Source: Candidatus Scalindua sp. SCAELEC01 (lineage in GTDB: Bacteria > Planctomycetota > Brocadiia > Brocadiales > Scalinduaceae). Taken from it: 64,000 bases of DNA. The DNA is taken from positions 1 through 64,000 of the forward strand of contig SHMT01000016.1 of the NCBI GenBank assembly GCA_004282745.1, read 5' to 3'. Shown one piece after another: positions 27,045 to 36,414 of this stretch; position 1 is the stretch's first letter, and the number at the start of each line of letters is the position of its first letter. Below the pieces are notes generated by a model. The model had not been told where the DNA came from. It saw only the letters and a program-made list of their open reading frames with translations, and searched no databases. The position numbers were made by a program, and so were the translations under genes.

Positions 27045-28247
27045 TTATTCAGCCTTCTTATTTACTTTATTTGAATGTGGGCGAAAACGCCTTCTACTCT
27101 TTTGAGCTTTTTTCTTCTGTGGTTCCCTACTTTCCAGAAGGGGATCTTTTCCTATCCAGCTGGGAGTGATCTGTTTCCTATCAATAAGTTCTCGAAGATT
27201 AGGAAGATCATGCTTGGTGACGAACGTAAACGCCTTCCCCTTTTTCCCCATACGCCCGGCCCGGCCCGTACGGTGGGTATATCTATCTCTTCCTTCTGGA
27301 AAATCCCAATTTACAACGTGCGAAACATGTGAAAAATCAAGCCCCCTCCCTGCAACATCACTAGCAATGAGATAGTGGATCTTCCCCTTTCTGAACTGCA
27401 TAAAAATCGAGGTGCGTTTGCCCTGATTGAGTCCGGCATGTATATACTCCACATCTTTAAAATCTTGCCGAATAGTTCGGAACAACGTATCAACCTTATG
27501 ACGGGCGTTACAAAATATGATCACCTGTTCGACGTTCTCTTCCTCTAGATATTTTATAAGCTCAGTCTGTTTGTATTTTGGGTGGAGATAGGAAAAATAG
27601 TGTTCAATACTTTCCGGGGCAGCCCTCTTTGTAACAAGGGAGATGTGCTGCGGATCGCGGAGACAATCATGCGTAAGCTTTTTTATATCTTCGGGCATGG
27701 TTGCGGAAAAAAGGAGAGTCTGATGTTTATGCAGGATGCAGGACAAAATAAATTCTATATCTTCAAGGAACCCTACCTTTAAAAGCTCATCTGCCTCGTC
27801 AAGGATAGCACACTTTACTTGTGACAAAGAAATTTGTCCATTGTATAGAAAATCGATAAGCCTTCCCGGTGTTGCGACTAATATGTGCACCCCATGTCTT
27901 AGCTTGGCAAGCTCAATCTCTTTATCAAAACCACCGTATACGGCAAAAGGCGTTATGGGAGTATTTGCGGCAATCTTTTGGATCTCACCCACATATTGCA
28001 TACACAATTCCCGCGTTGGCACAACTACAAGTCCCTGGATAGCGTTCAGTGTCGGATCCATTTTCTGGACCAAGGGTATTGCACAGGCGGCCGTCTTTCC
28101 CGAACCGGTCTCTGCAATAGCACAAAGATCCTGTCCCGCTGAAATGATCGGATACGTTATTTCCTGAATAGGTGTCATCTCTTCATATCCCATCTCATCG
28201 AGTTTTTCAAGAATATTTGAGGGGAGGTTTATTTCGCTGAATTTCAT
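27045..28247 (-). CDS. DEAD-box RNA helicase
   Basis: A 400-residue helicase core with a short basic tail. Motifs in order: Q-motif region (MTPIQEITYP, 24-33), AETGSGKT (45-52), VVPTRELC, LVATPGRLIDF, DEAD in AILDEADELL, SATMPEDIK, then IIFCNAR, IASDVAGRGLD and HRTGRAGRMGKKG. The tail is rich in Lys/Arg (KKAQKSRRRFRPHS), as in RNA-binding RhlE/CshA types. It likely remodels structured RNA in the cytoplasm; no neighbour gives a target. Starts with a clear family N-terminus MKFSEINLPSNI. Confidence 0.9.
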   Translation of the reverse strand: MKFSEINLPSNILEKLDEMGYEEMTPIQEITYPIISAGQDLCAIAETGSGKTAACAIPLVQKMDPTLNAIQGLVVVPTRELCMQYVGEIQKIAANTPITPFAVYGGFDKEIELAKLRHGVHILVATPGRLIDFLYNGQISLSQVKCAILDEADELLKVGFLEDIEFILSCILHKHQTLLFSATMPEDIKKLTHDCLRDPQHISLVTKRAAPESIEHYFSYLHPKYKQTELIKYLEEENVEQVIIFCNARHKVDTLFRTIRQDFKDVEYIHAGLNQGKRTSIFMQFRKGKIHYLIASDVAGRGLDFSHVSHVVNWDFPEGRDRYTHRTGRAGRMGKKGKAFTFVTKHDLPNLRELIDRKQITPSWIGKDPLLESREPQKKKAQKSRRRFRPHSNKVNKKAE

Positions 28248-28404
28248 CTTTTAGTCAATCTCTCTTTTTTTCTATCAAAGTTATCAAAAGGCCCAAAGGC
28301 TACTAGATAGTGTATAAAACTTACGCTCACAAAGCTAGTGCTAAATAAAATAAACACTTAAGCTGCAAACAATCCAAGTTCTTAGAGGTGGTTTGTAGAG
28401 GAGC

Positions 28405-28517
28405 ATATACTAAAACCGATTTGGTTTTCGGCTTTATCGGAAACCAAATCTTGGTGAAGGTATACTCGCTCAATTTTATCTCGGATTTTATCCGAAAACC
28501 ATTATGAGATGAGTATA
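28405..28517 (+). repeat. Repeat family C, full copy C4
   Basis: It begins ATATACTAAAACCGATTTGG and ends TTATGAGATGAGTATAAA. Two hairpins: ACCAAATC... on the left half and TCGGATTTTATCCGA on the right half. Near-identical to the reverse copy 7153-7262. It lies upstream of the DEAD-box helicase gene on the other strand. Confidence 0.8.
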
Positions 28518-28578
28518 AAAGTCAACCTCTGTGGAAAATAGTTGGACATTTCTTCAAAACTATTCGATCCTATACCTA

Positions 28579-28724
28579 GTGCGTGAACGAAAACCCAGTG
28601 TTTGAACCAAAACTGCCCAGGTACAAGGCGCGAAATAATTACGTAACCGGAGCGTACTCAAGTACGTGAGGATTACGTCATTGTTGCAGCAACGCCGTAG
28701 ATGGGTAGTTTTCGTTCAATCACC
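28579..28724 (-). repeat. Repeat family A, copy A5 (reverse)
   Basis: Outer doubled end GTGCGTGAACGAAAACCCAG at the left, then GCCCAGGTACAAGGCGCG, GTACTCAAGTACGTGAGGAT, and at the right GATGGGTAGTTTTCGTTCA. The doubled end points away from the restriction-modification genes. Confidence 0.85.
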
Positions 28725-29010
28725 ACCTATTTAATTGACATACAAGAATACAAGAGCTAAAATTTCAGCATATAGCCAGTTAATTTTCAGATCCAACTAC
28801 TCCAAGACAAGGGCTATTGCATTGTTGAAGTCACAATTACCTTAGAATTTTGGAGTAACTGAAGCCTTACTGGTAATGGAGAGGTATCATGGATGCATAA
28901 TTCTATACCAGGCAGCGCTGTCGTAATCTTACACTCAAGTACCAAGTTTCTCTGTTTTTATTAGATCAAGGTTCCCCTTTTTCCGTTCTGCCCATTGTTG
29001 TGGTGGTGAA
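28725..29010. other. Upstream region of restriction-modification genes
   Basis: About 285 bases with no gene or repeat. A control gene (C protein) is not found here; the endonuclease start has only a weak ribosome site (GTGGTGGTGAA). Confidence 0.45.
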
Positions 29011-29748
29011 ATGAATACGTTTAATTTATCAGAAAACTTACAAGAGATGATTGGGGCCGCTGTTGCTCACTATTGGGAGACGAGGCTTTCACAGCAGCGT
29101 AGACAAGAGCAAAGTGGACGAGTTGACGCTGGCCTTCGAAGTGCGGTAACTGGCGGTGCACAGATGGACGGTTTTGTAGAACTCTTTACCCGACTTATTG
29201 TGTCAACGGGATTGGACATCAAGCTCGTACAGAGGAAGGGATCGCTCCAACTGCCCGGTTTTTTTCGTCCAACAAAGGAGTGGGACCTTCTTGTCGTGAA
29301 GGAGAAAAAACTCATTGCTGCAATCGAAGCCAAGTCACAGGTTGGACCGTCATTTGGCAATAACTTCAATAACCGCACCGAAGAAGCAATGGGAAGTGCC
29401 CTCGACTTATGGACGGCATATCGTGAAGGTGCATTCTGTACCAGTCCGCAACCCTTTCTCGGATATTTTTTCATGCTCGAAGATTGTCAATCTTCGCGAA
29501 AACCTGTCCGAGTTAAGGAGCCTCATTTTTCGGTATTTCCAGAATTCAAAGGTGCGTCCTACATGAAACGCTATGAGATATTTTGCAGGAAACTGGTCCT
29601 TGAGAGACACTATACCGCGTCTGCTTTCATTACTTCAGACCGAGATAATGGACCTCAAGGGGTATTTGCTACACCTCTTGACGAGTTGTCGGTCAAAAAT
29701 TTTGCACATATCCTCGTAGCACATGTTGGAGGATGTATCTCCTCTTGA
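29011..29748 (+). CDS. PaeR7I/XhoI-family type II restriction endonuclease
   Basis: A 245-residue protein of the length and content of PaeR7I-type enzymes. A PD-(D/E)xK nuclease site is visible as Asp92 (PTKEWDLLVV) with Glu106-Ala-Lys108 (LIAAIEAKSQVGPSFGNNFN region). Other family strings: SGRVDAGLRSAVTGGAQMDG and PFLGYFFMLED. PaeR7I and XhoI recognise CTCGAG, so that is the expected target, by homology only. The 3' end overlaps the methyltransferase start by 16 bases. It acts on unmethylated foreign DNA in the cytoplasm. The pair is framed by inverted family A repeats. Confidence 0.85.
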   Translation: MNTFNLSENLQEMIGAAVAHYWETRLSQQRRQEQSGRVDAGLRSAVTGGAQMDGFVELFTRLIVSTGLDIKLVQRKGSLQLPGFFRPTKEWDLLVVKEKKLIAAIEAKSQVGPSFGNNFNNRTEEAMGSALDLWTAYREGAFCTSPQPFLGYFFMLEDCQSSRKPVRVKEPHFSVFPEFKGASYMKRYEIFCRKLVLERHYTASAFITSDRDNGPQGVFATPLDELSVKNFAHILVAHVGGCISS

Positions 29749-30665
29749 GTGAAACTACCCATAGGTTGATAAACGGAGACGCGAGAGACCTATCATTCAT
29801 TCCGGATGAGTCGGTCCATCTCGTAATTACCTCTCCGCCGTATTGGAATCTCAAAAAATACAACGAAAATCCTCATCAACTGGGGCATATAGAAGAATAC
29901 GAAACATTTCTCAAAGAGATCAACCTCGTATGGGAACACGTGTTTCGTGTTTTGGTCCCCGGAGGCCGTTTGGTTTGTGTCGTCGGTGATGTGTGCGTGT
30001 CTCGGAAGAAGTTTGGTAGACATCTCGTTTTTCCGCTTCATGCCGATATTTGCGTCCTGTGCCGGAAAATAGGGTTTGACAACCTCAATCCCATAATATG
30101 GCACAAGATAGCCAATGCTTCATATGAGGTCACCAATGGCTCAAAGTTTCTCGGGAAGCCCTATGAACCGAACGCTATTATTAAGAATGATATGGAGTTC
30201 ATTCTCATGCAGCGAAAACCGGGTGGCTACCGGAAACCTACTGAGAAGCAGCGAAGGGAGAGCATGATCAATAAGAGAGACTTTGGCAGATGGTTTCAGC
30301 AAATTTGGAACATTCCCGGATCATCTTTAAAACAGCATCCGGCCCGGTACCCCTTGGAGTTAGCATCAAGATTGATACGGATGTTTTCATTTGCCGACGA
30401 TACCGTTCTTGATCCGTTTTGCGGCTCAGGGACAAGCATGGTTGCCGCCTTGAGGTACGGACGAAATAGTATAGGAGTTGAAATAGATCCCGATTATTGC
30501 CGTATGGTAGCACGATACCTGCGGGCAGAGGGGCAAGATCTTTCCAATGGAGCAAATTTACTATTTGAAAAGACAATTCATCAAAAAAAGAGACTGATTG
30601 TGAAAGCAGATCGAAAGCTTTCTCTGGTTCGGTCGGCTAAGAAACGGCTTGAAGAGATTGGCTAG
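29733..30665 (+). CDS. Type II DNA methyltransferase of the restriction pair
   Basis: A 310-residue protein with the S-adenosylmethionine motif at the end (DPFCGSGTSMVAALRYGRNS, about 227-246) and the catalytic SPPYW motif near the start (LVITSPPYWNLKKYN). Motif order (catalytic first, SAM site last) is the beta class, which makes N4-methylcytosine or N6-methyladenine. It overlaps the endonuclease gene by 16 bases, so translation is coupled. PaeR7I's own methylase is, to my knowledge, of another class with NPPY; here the partner seems to be of different ancestry. The stop codon TAG touches the repeat A6. Confidence 0.9.
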   Translation: MYLLLSETTHRLINGDARDLSFIPDESVHLVITSPPYWNLKKYNENPHQLGHIEEYETFLKEINLVWEHVFRVLVPGGRLVCVVGDVCVSRKKFGRHLVFPLHADICVLCRKIGFDNLNPIIWHKIANASYEVTNGSKFLGKPYEPNAIIKNDMEFILMQRKPGGYRKPTEKQRRESMINKRDFGRWFQQIWNIPGSSLKQHPARYPLELASRLIRMFSFADDTVLDPFCGSGTSMVAALRYGRNSIGVEIDPDYCRMVARYLRAEGQDLSNGANLLFEKTIHQKKRLIVKADRKLSLVRSAKKRLEEIG

Positions 30666-30666
30666 T

Positions 30667-30798
30667 GTTTGAACGAAAACTGCCCATCTACTGCGTTGTT
30701 GTAATCATTTCGTAATCCTCACGTACTTGAGTACGTTCCGGTTCCGAAATGATTACGCGCCTTGTACCTGGGCAGTTTTCGTTCAAACATTGGGTTTC
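30667..30798 (+). repeat. Repeat family A, copy A6 (forward)
   Basis: It starts at the methyltransferase stop: GTTTGAACGAAAACTGCCCA, TCTACTGCGTTG, GTACTTGAGTACGTTCCGG, GCGCCTTGTACCTGGGCAG, TTTTCGTTCAAACA, with the outer doubled end GGGTTTCC at the right. Together with A5 it mirrors around the restriction-modification pair. Confidence 0.85.
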
Positions 30799-30915
30799 CT
30801 ATTCGGGAAGCTAATCCCAAAAAGAGGTGTGGCTGATTGCATTTTACGATTAGAGTGGGAATGCATGCTTCTGTTGATTTAAAAAATTTGACACTATTTC
30901 CAATATGACACGAGT

Positions 30916-32073
30916 ATGGTTTCTATGGATGCAAAGAGTGCGCTTATCAATGACGTAATCAAGGAGGGTTCAAAAACCTTTGCGGATTTCATGGGCTGGG
31001 CCCTTTATCACCCTGAACATGGATATTATACCTCTCAGAGAGAGAAGATAGGCAGAGAAGGCGACTATTATACGAGTTCAGATGTACATCCTGTATTTGG
31101 GCAACTCATTGGCAGGCAGTTGGAGGAGATGTGGAGAATCCTGGGCAAGGGGGAGTTTACGGTTGTTGAGATGGGTGCGGGAAAGGGTTGGCTCTGTTAT
31201 GATGTACTTACCTATATCAAGGGACATTTTCCCGAATTTTTTGAGACGATCGAGTATAAAATTGTAGAAATCAGCAGATATCATATCGGGAAACAGTCTG
31301 AAATCTTAAAGGAGTTTGAAGCAAAAGTCTCCTGGGAATCTTCTCCTGTTGATCGACTCTTTGTTGCCCCTCTTGTCGGATGTGTTCTCTCAAATGAATT
31401 TGTAGATTCTCTTCCTGTACACCAGGTAGTAGTGAAAGATGGTAGCTTGAGAGAGGTCTACGTAACGGTAAAAGACGGTGAGTTGTGTGAGGTTTTTGAT
31501 GGGCCTTCTACTCCTCTCTTGGAAGAGTATTTTGAGGAGCTGTCGATACAGTTGAAAGAGGGGCAACGGGCGGAAGTAAACTTGAAGTCCCTGGAATGGA
31601 TGAAACGTGTGGCTCTGAATGTGAAGAGGGGGTTTGTGGTCACTATAGATTATGGATATCTCGCCAGCGACCTCTATTCCGATGAGAGATTCGGAGGAAC
31701 ATTGATCTGTTATCATAGACATACGACAGAAGAGGACCCGTTTGCAAGGGTTGGTAATCAGGATATTACCTCTCATGTAAATTTCACCGGTTTAATGAAC
31801 GTTGGAGTGAGATCAGGATTATACACAACAGGATTTACCAAACAGTCCCACTTTTTATTAGCGCTTGGTATCCTTGATACTATGAAGGAGTCACACGGAG
31901 ACATGGGAAGATTTTTGACAATGAAAAATCTTATCTTGCCAGGTGGAATGGGGGATGTGTTTAAGGTCTTGATCCAACATAAAGGTTTAAAGGACCCGAA
32001 ACTCATTGGTTTAAGAGAGATGTCCGAAGAGGGACTTATGCAGGAGATTGAAAGTTTCGAAAATAGGAGATGA
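30916..32073 (+). CDS. MidA/NDUFAF7-family SAM-dependent methyltransferase
   Basis: A 385-residue protein with ADFMGWALYHPEHGYYTS, EGDYYTSSDVHPVFGQLI, the SAM motif VVEMGAGKGWLCYDVL and VLSNEFVDSLPVHQV, all typical of the DUF185/MidA family. In mitochondria MidA methylates an arginine in complex I subunit NDUFS2; in bacteria the substrate is not established. The listed ATG at 30916 is followed by a second Met at codon 4. It is convergent with ribD. Confidence 0.88.
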   Translation: MVSMDAKSALINDVIKEGSKTFADFMGWALYHPEHGYYTSQREKIGREGDYYTSSDVHPVFGQLIGRQLEEMWRILGKGEFTVVEMGAGKGWLCYDVLTYIKGHFPEFFETIEYKIVEISRYHIGKQSEILKEFEAKVSWESSPVDRLFVAPLVGCVLSNEFVDSLPVHQVVVKDGSLREVYVTVKDGELCEVFDGPSTPLLEEYFEELSIQLKEGQRAEVNLKSLEWMKRVALNVKRGFVVTIDYGYLASDLYSDERFGGTLICYHRHTTEEDPFARVGNQDITSHVNFTGLMNVGVRSGLYTTGFTKQSHFLLALGILDTMKESHGDMGRFLTMKNLILPGGMGDVFKVLIQHKGLKDPKLIGLREMSEEGLMQEIESFENRR

Positions 32074-32084
32074 ATTTTATTTGA

Positions 32085-33188
32085 TTACTTTGTGATGGTA
32101 CCTTCAAAGATAATGTCCCCTCCCTTTCTCACTATTGTATAAGATGAAAATGTGATAGCATCCGCTATCGTATCGATAGAGAGATCCCCGATTGCCTCTA
32201 CCCCTTTTCCGATGATCTTGGGTGCTATGGGTATTATCATCTTATCAACAAGGTTTCTCTTCAGAAGGGAGGTAATAAGTTTTGAACCTCCTTCTACCAT
32301 AAGTGAGATAATGTCACGTTTTCCGAGTGCCTTGAGGAGATCTTGAAGGTCCACACCACCATTTGAGTCTTTGTTTACTATCAATACTTCTGCACCCAGA
32401 TTGTTGATTGCCGATACTTTACCGGAAGAGGCCTCCTCCGTTGTGGCAATTATCGTTTTGTTTACCGCGGCGTCTTTAAGGACAAAAGATTTGAGGGGTA
32501 TGCGAAGCTTGGTGTCAACAATTATGCGTAAGGGGTTTTTACCTTTCACATGTCTTACCGTTAATCTTGGGTCATCGGTGGCGACCGTCTTCCTACCAAC
32601 CATAATGCTATCATGTATCCGGCGCAGGTGGTGAACATACTTTCGCGATTGCTCAGAGCTAATCCATTGGGAATCTCCGCTCTTCGTAGCTATCCTGCCG
32701 TCCAGCGTCTGGGCATACTTTACGGTTACGTAAGGAATGCCTGACGTTATGTGTTTAACGTAATGTTCGTTTAATTGGAGACATTCACTCTCCAATATTC
32801 CCACATCAACTCTTACGCCGTTGGATTGGAGGATTTTAACTCCTTTTCCGCGTACACGTGGATTTGGGTCTACACTACCAATGACCACTCTCTTCGGCTT
32901 TTCTTTTAATAATGCTTCTACGCAAGGGGGCGTTCTCCCAAAGTGGCTGCACGGTTCTAAGGTGATGTAAAATGTTGACCCTTTTACCCTTTTCTGCGTG
33001 TTATTGATCGCGTTTATCTCTGCATGGAGATCGCCACATCGCTTGTGGTAGCCCTGCCCAACAATATTATTGTTTACGACGATCACAGCTCCAACCATTG
33101 GGTTCGGACTTGTCTCTCCCCTGCCCCTCCTAGCGAGCGAGAGTGCTTTTCTCATAAAATAGACATCATCGGGTTCTTGGTTTTTCAT
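32085..33188 (-). CDS. ribD: Riboflavin biosynthesis protein RibD
   Basis: A 367-residue bifunctional enzyme: N-terminal pyrimidine deaminase with zinc motif HAEINAI and PCSHFGRTPPC, and C-terminal reductase with PYVTVKYAQTLDGRIAT, GDSQWISSEQSR and MVEGGSKLITSLL. It converts the pyrimidine intermediate of riboflavin synthesis in two steps. It starts 6 bases after the stop of the YyaL-type gene, so the two are transcribed together though with no known link. Other rib genes are not in this window. Confidence 0.94.
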   Translation of the reverse strand: MKNQEPDDVYFMRKALSLARRGRGETSPNPMVGAVIVVNNNIVGQGYHKRCGDLHAEINAINNTQKRVKGSTFYITLEPCSHFGRTPPCVEALLKEKPKRVVIGSVDPNPRVRGKGVKILQSNGVRVDVGILESECLQLNEHYVKHITSGIPYVTVKYAQTLDGRIATKSGDSQWISSEQSRKYVHHLRRIHDSIMVGRKTVATDDPRLTVRHVKGKNPLRIIVDTKLRIPLKSFVLKDAAVNKTIIATTEEASSGKVSAINNLGAEVLIVNKDSNGGVDLQDLLKALGKRDIISLMVEGGSKLITSLLKRNLVDKMIIPIAPKIIGKGVEAIGDLSIDTIADAITFSSYTIVRKGGDIIFEGTITK

Positions 33189-33194
33189 GGAGAG

Positions 33195-35441
33195 TTACTT
33201 TTGTGAGGGTGCCGGGAGCAGGGAGAGCATCTCTTTGGTATCTGTTGTGGGCATTTTGCAAGCATAGTTAAGGCATACATAGGCGGTGGCCTTGTTGTCG
33301 ATACTTGAGTGATGCTCTAGGTATTTGGCAAAACGGACGATATCAGGCGACTCCTGGTTGTTCGGCTTGAGAAGTACCACCTTGTTGGGGACAAAATGCT
33401 TTCTTAACGTTGCTAACATCTCCTCTGTATCAGACGCCTGAGGGTCTCCCACGATAACGATTTCATAAGAGGGACCTATCCCGAAATCGAGAGAAACCAG
33501 GAATTGGGTATAACCGGAAGGGTATCCGCTTACGTCTGAGGCAAAAGTCTCCGCAATCTTCATCGCTTTTGTTTCCAGTTCGGGGTTTGCCGTTATTCGT
33601 CCCAGTCTGAGCAGGTTGAGCAATGATACAGAATTGGCGGAAGGAATAGCCCCATCATAGATCTCTTTCTGTCGCACGATCAAGTCCTCTGCATCATCCG
33701 CGGTAAAAAAGAATCCACCACCTTTCTCATCCCAAAAATTTTGTATCATTTCACTATTCAAGTCTAAGGCGGTTTTTAGATAGTGGGTATCAAAGGTGGC
33801 TTCATAGACCTCTAGTAAACCCCATATCAGAAAGGCATAGTCATCCACATGCGCAAGTATGGCAGACTGGCCGTCCCGATAACGGTGCAGGAGTCTCCCG
33901 TCCTCCCTGTGCATCTCCTTAAGGATGAAGTCTGTTGCCCGTTTGGCGGCATCCAGGAATTTTTGATTATGAAAGACCTGTGCACCCTTGGCCAATGCCG
34001 CAATCATTAGACCGTTCCAGTCCGTCAATATTTTATCATCTTTATGAGGGTGGACTCTTTGTTTGCGGGCTGTAAATAGTTGTTTCCTGGCTCCATTCAT
34101 ACGGGTTTTTAACTCTTCCACTGATATCTCCATCTTGAAGGCAGTTTCCGTAAGGGGCTTATCAAGATGCGGGATGTTGGCATCTGTTTTCTCTCCGGTG
34201 GCCTCATCCTTAAAGTTGCCCTCTTTTTTGACGTTAAAAAGAGTTATGATAAGGTCGGCATCCTCTTTGCTCAAGGTCTGCCTGATTTCATCTTCCGTCC
34301 AGAGATAGAATTTCCCTTCGACGCCTTCACTGTCGGCATCTTCAGCTGAGTAAAAGCCCCCTCCTTTGTCGGTCATATCGCGTAATATATAGGTGAATAT
34401 CTCTTGCGCGGTATCCCCATACTCCACTTTTCCTGTGGCTTGATAGGTCTCGGTAAATGCAATTGCCAAGAGGGCTTGATCGTATAACATCTTTTCAAAA
34501 TGGGGTACAAGCCAATGCGGATCGGTGGAATATCGGTGAAAACCAAATCCGATGTGGTCATAGATACCTCCATTCCTCATCGATTTGAGAGACCGTTCAA
34601 CCATCCTCAATGCCTTATCATCTCCTGTCCTTTGCCAATAGCGAAGGAGGAAGAGGAAGTTTTGAGATGTTGGGAATTTTGGGGCAGTCCCAAAACCTCC
34701 CAACTGTTCATCAAACCGGCCGGAGAGCTGTTCGTATGCAGTCTTTAACGTCGTTTCATCAAGCTTTGGTCCCGTTGGACCGGTGGAAGGCTGGGTCAGA
34801 TTTGCCGTGATCTTGTCAGCAGTTTCTAAGATCTCGTCATGTCTCGTCTGCCACACCTCATTGATTTTAGGTATTAGTTCCACTAAACCGGCCCTTCCAA
34901 AACGGCTCTCTTTGGGGATGTATGTGCCGGCAAAAAAGGGTTTCTTATCAGGCGTCATAAAGATCGTGAGCGGCCATCCGCCACTTCTCGTCATCATCTG
35001 GCATACGGCCATGTAGATATTGTCTATGTCCGGACGCTCTTCTCTGTCAACCTTAATACAGACAAAGACTTCGTTCATCAATCTGGCAACCTCCGGGTCC
35101 TCGAATGATTCGTGCGCCATCACATGGCACCAATGGCAGGTTGAATACCCAATTGAGAGAAAAATTGGTTTGTTCTCTTTTTTCGCCTTTTCAAATGCCT
35201 CCGGTCCCCAAGCATACCAGTCAACGGGGTTTTCTGCATGCTGAAGGAGATAGGGGCTCTTCTCATGTATGAGACGATTCTGGTGCGTCTTTACCTCTTT
35301 ACCTGTATGTTGTTGGTCCATTAATTTTACCTCTGAACTGGATGATACACTACTCAGATTCCCGGTAAAGATTGTTACCAGGGTAATTCCAAATAGGAGT
35401 ATTGATAAGGTTCTCTGTGAATGAGTTAACTTTCTCTGCAT
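33195..35441 (-). CDS. YyaL/SPATA20-type protein with thioredoxin domain (DUF255)
   Basis: A 748-residue protein. Residues 1-35 look like a signal or anchor ([20 protein letters not shown]), then the thioredoxin-like domain with [10 protein letters not shown] preceded by STCHWC, then a glycoside-hydrolase-like alpha/alpha barrel ([20 protein letters not shown] and [17 protein letters not shown]). Family members occur in most phyla, with an unproven role. CHWCH resembles a haem motif but is a conserved part of this family. Location is probably extracytoplasmic because of the N-terminal segment. It is followed at 6 bases by ribD. Confidence 0.88.
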   Translation of the reverse strand: MQRKLTHSQRTLSILLFGITLVTIFTGNLSSVSSSSEVKLMDQQHTGKEVKTHQNRLIHEKSPYLLQHAENPVDWYAWGPEAFEKAKKENKPIFLSIGYSTCHWCHVMAHESFEDPEVARLMNEVFVCIKVDREERPDIDNIYMAVCQMMTRSGGWPLTIFMTPDKKPFFAGTYIPKESRFGRAGLVELIPKINEVWQTRHDEILETADKITANLTQPSTGPTGPKLDETTLKTAYEQLSGRFDEQLGGFGTAPKFPTSQNFLFLLRYWQRTGDDKALRMVERSLKSMRNGGIYDHIGFGFHRYSTDPHWLVPHFEKMLYDQALLAIAFTETYQATGKVEYGDTAQEIFTYILRDMTDKGGGFYSAEDADSEGVEGKFYLWTEDEIRQTLSKEDADLIITLFNVKKEGNFKDEATGEKTDANIPHLDKPLTETAFKMEISVEELKTRMNGARKQLFTARKQRVHPHKDDKILTDWNGLMIAALAKGAQVFHNQKFLDAAKRATDFILKEMHREDGRLLHRYRDGQSAILAHVDDYAFLIWGLLEVYEATFDTHYLKTALDLNSEMIQNFWDEKGGGFFFTADDAEDLIVRQKEIYDGAIPSANSVSLLNLLRLGRITANPELETKAMKIAETFASDVSGYPSGYTQFLVSLDFGIGPSYEIVIVGDPQASDTEEMLATLRKHFVPNKVVLLKPNNQESPDIVRFAKYLEHHSSIDNKATAYVCLNYACKMPTTDTKEMLSLLPAPSQK

Positions 35442-35591
35442 AACACATCATTGTACCCCAAAAAACCCACAATTAAAGGCAAAATTGAAATCCTTACGCC
35501 TTTCCTAAATTAAATAAGATTCGCGTGTAAAAAAAATTATGGTTTGAGCATTGAAGAGCGCCTCGCTAGTTGTTGCTTTTAGATCAAATGC

Positions 35592-35858
35592 CTACAGAAT
35601 CCCAGATTGAAATATTGGCCAATCTGGATCTCCTTCCTTTATATCTCTTAAATTACGAAAACAAATTTGGTTTTTTACTATTGATAAACCTAAATTTGCA
35701 CCTATTTTTCTTCTGAACAGAGATGATCTCCTTAATGGTACGATAGCGTACTTTCCTAGTTTTTCATACTTCTTCCGAAAATTCGATAAATGTGGTGAGC
35801 CTGGGAGCGGATTCATTGATTGAAACAAACTTTCCACCGATACTTTTTTGGTATCCAT
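35592..35858 (-). CDS. Short hypothetical protein, possible fragment
   Basis: An 88-residue frame beginning DTKKVSVESLFQSMNPLPGS from the ATG at 35858. The frame continues 69 bases upstream into repeat B2, which supplies an unrelated start. The sequence is basic with no recognised domain. It may be the remaining 3' part of a gene broken by the element. Confidence 0.35.
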   Translation of the reverse strand: MDTKKVSVESLFQSMNPLPGSPHLSNFRKKYEKLGKYAIVPLRRSSLFRRKIGANLGLSIVKNQICFRNLRDIKEGDPDWPIFQSGIL

Positions 35859-35884
35859 CTTGATAGATTTGGATTCAAGCCTTT

Positions 35885-36072
35885 TTAAGGGCTCAGGAAA
35901 AAACAACTTGTCGTTCTTGCATCTCATTTTCAGGCCACCTTCGGCCGCTCTTCACTCGCAGTATCCTCGCTGTAGCTCAGGCTACGCCTGCGGTCCTGCT
36001 CGATCAGAGCGACCAAATCTGATCTAAAACTGAGCGCTATAAAACAACAAGTTATTTTTTCCTGCACCCTAA
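35885..36072 (-). mobile_element. Repeat family B, copy B2
   Basis: Ends: TTAAGGGCTCAGGAAAAAAC and GTTATTTTTTCCTGCACCCT. The interior has CATCTCATTTTCAGGCCACC, GTAGCTCAGGCTACGCCTGC and GATCTAAAACTGAGCGCTAT. It runs into the 3' end of the unknown gene at 36052 and next to the 5' end of the short gene at 35858. Confidence 0.8.
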
Positions 36073-36363
36073 CGTTTGAAGTGGATCTGAGCTCAAATGA
36101 ATTATGTATCCTATACCTTCGCAGGCATCTAGCCCTTGAATGATGGAAATACGAATTTCTTCGAAAGAGTCTACTTTACCAAATTGATTTTGCCATTGAC
36201 TGAATATATTCTCACCACATCTACTTTTATGAAATATAAAACCCATGCAAGGCAAATTATTGGCTTTTTCATTAACAAAATAGCCTGTAGCCCTCCATCT
36301 TGCGCGTTCCCATTGATGCGGATTAATCAACCCAATGTTAGTAATATCTTTACTTTTTACCAT
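36052..36363 (-). CDS. Hypothetical protein whose C-terminus is formed by a repeat
   Basis: A 103-residue protein with a well-behaved sequence (HQWERARWRATGYFVNEKAN, IFSQWQNQFGKVDSFEEIRI, IGYIIHLS). The last residues (LGCRKK) and the stop codon come from repeat B2, so the original C-terminus has probably been replaced or trimmed. It follows the 526-residue gene after 51 bases on the same strand and may belong with it. The family is not recognised. Confidence 0.6.
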   Translation of the reverse strand: MVKSKDITNIGLINPHQWERARWRATGYFVNEKANNLPCMGFIFHKSRCGENIFSQWQNQFGKVDSFEEIRISIIQGLDACEGIGYIIHLSSDPLQTLGCRKK

Positions 36364-36414
36364 TCTAATGAAATTGTCTGATTACGGCCCTTGAAACATC
36401 TGTTACATTTATTC

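Noticed and set aside
35117-35140. CHWCH as a haem-binding site in the YyaL-type protein
   Set aside because: CHWC is part of the conserved thioredoxin-like domain of this family, so covalent haem is not expected.
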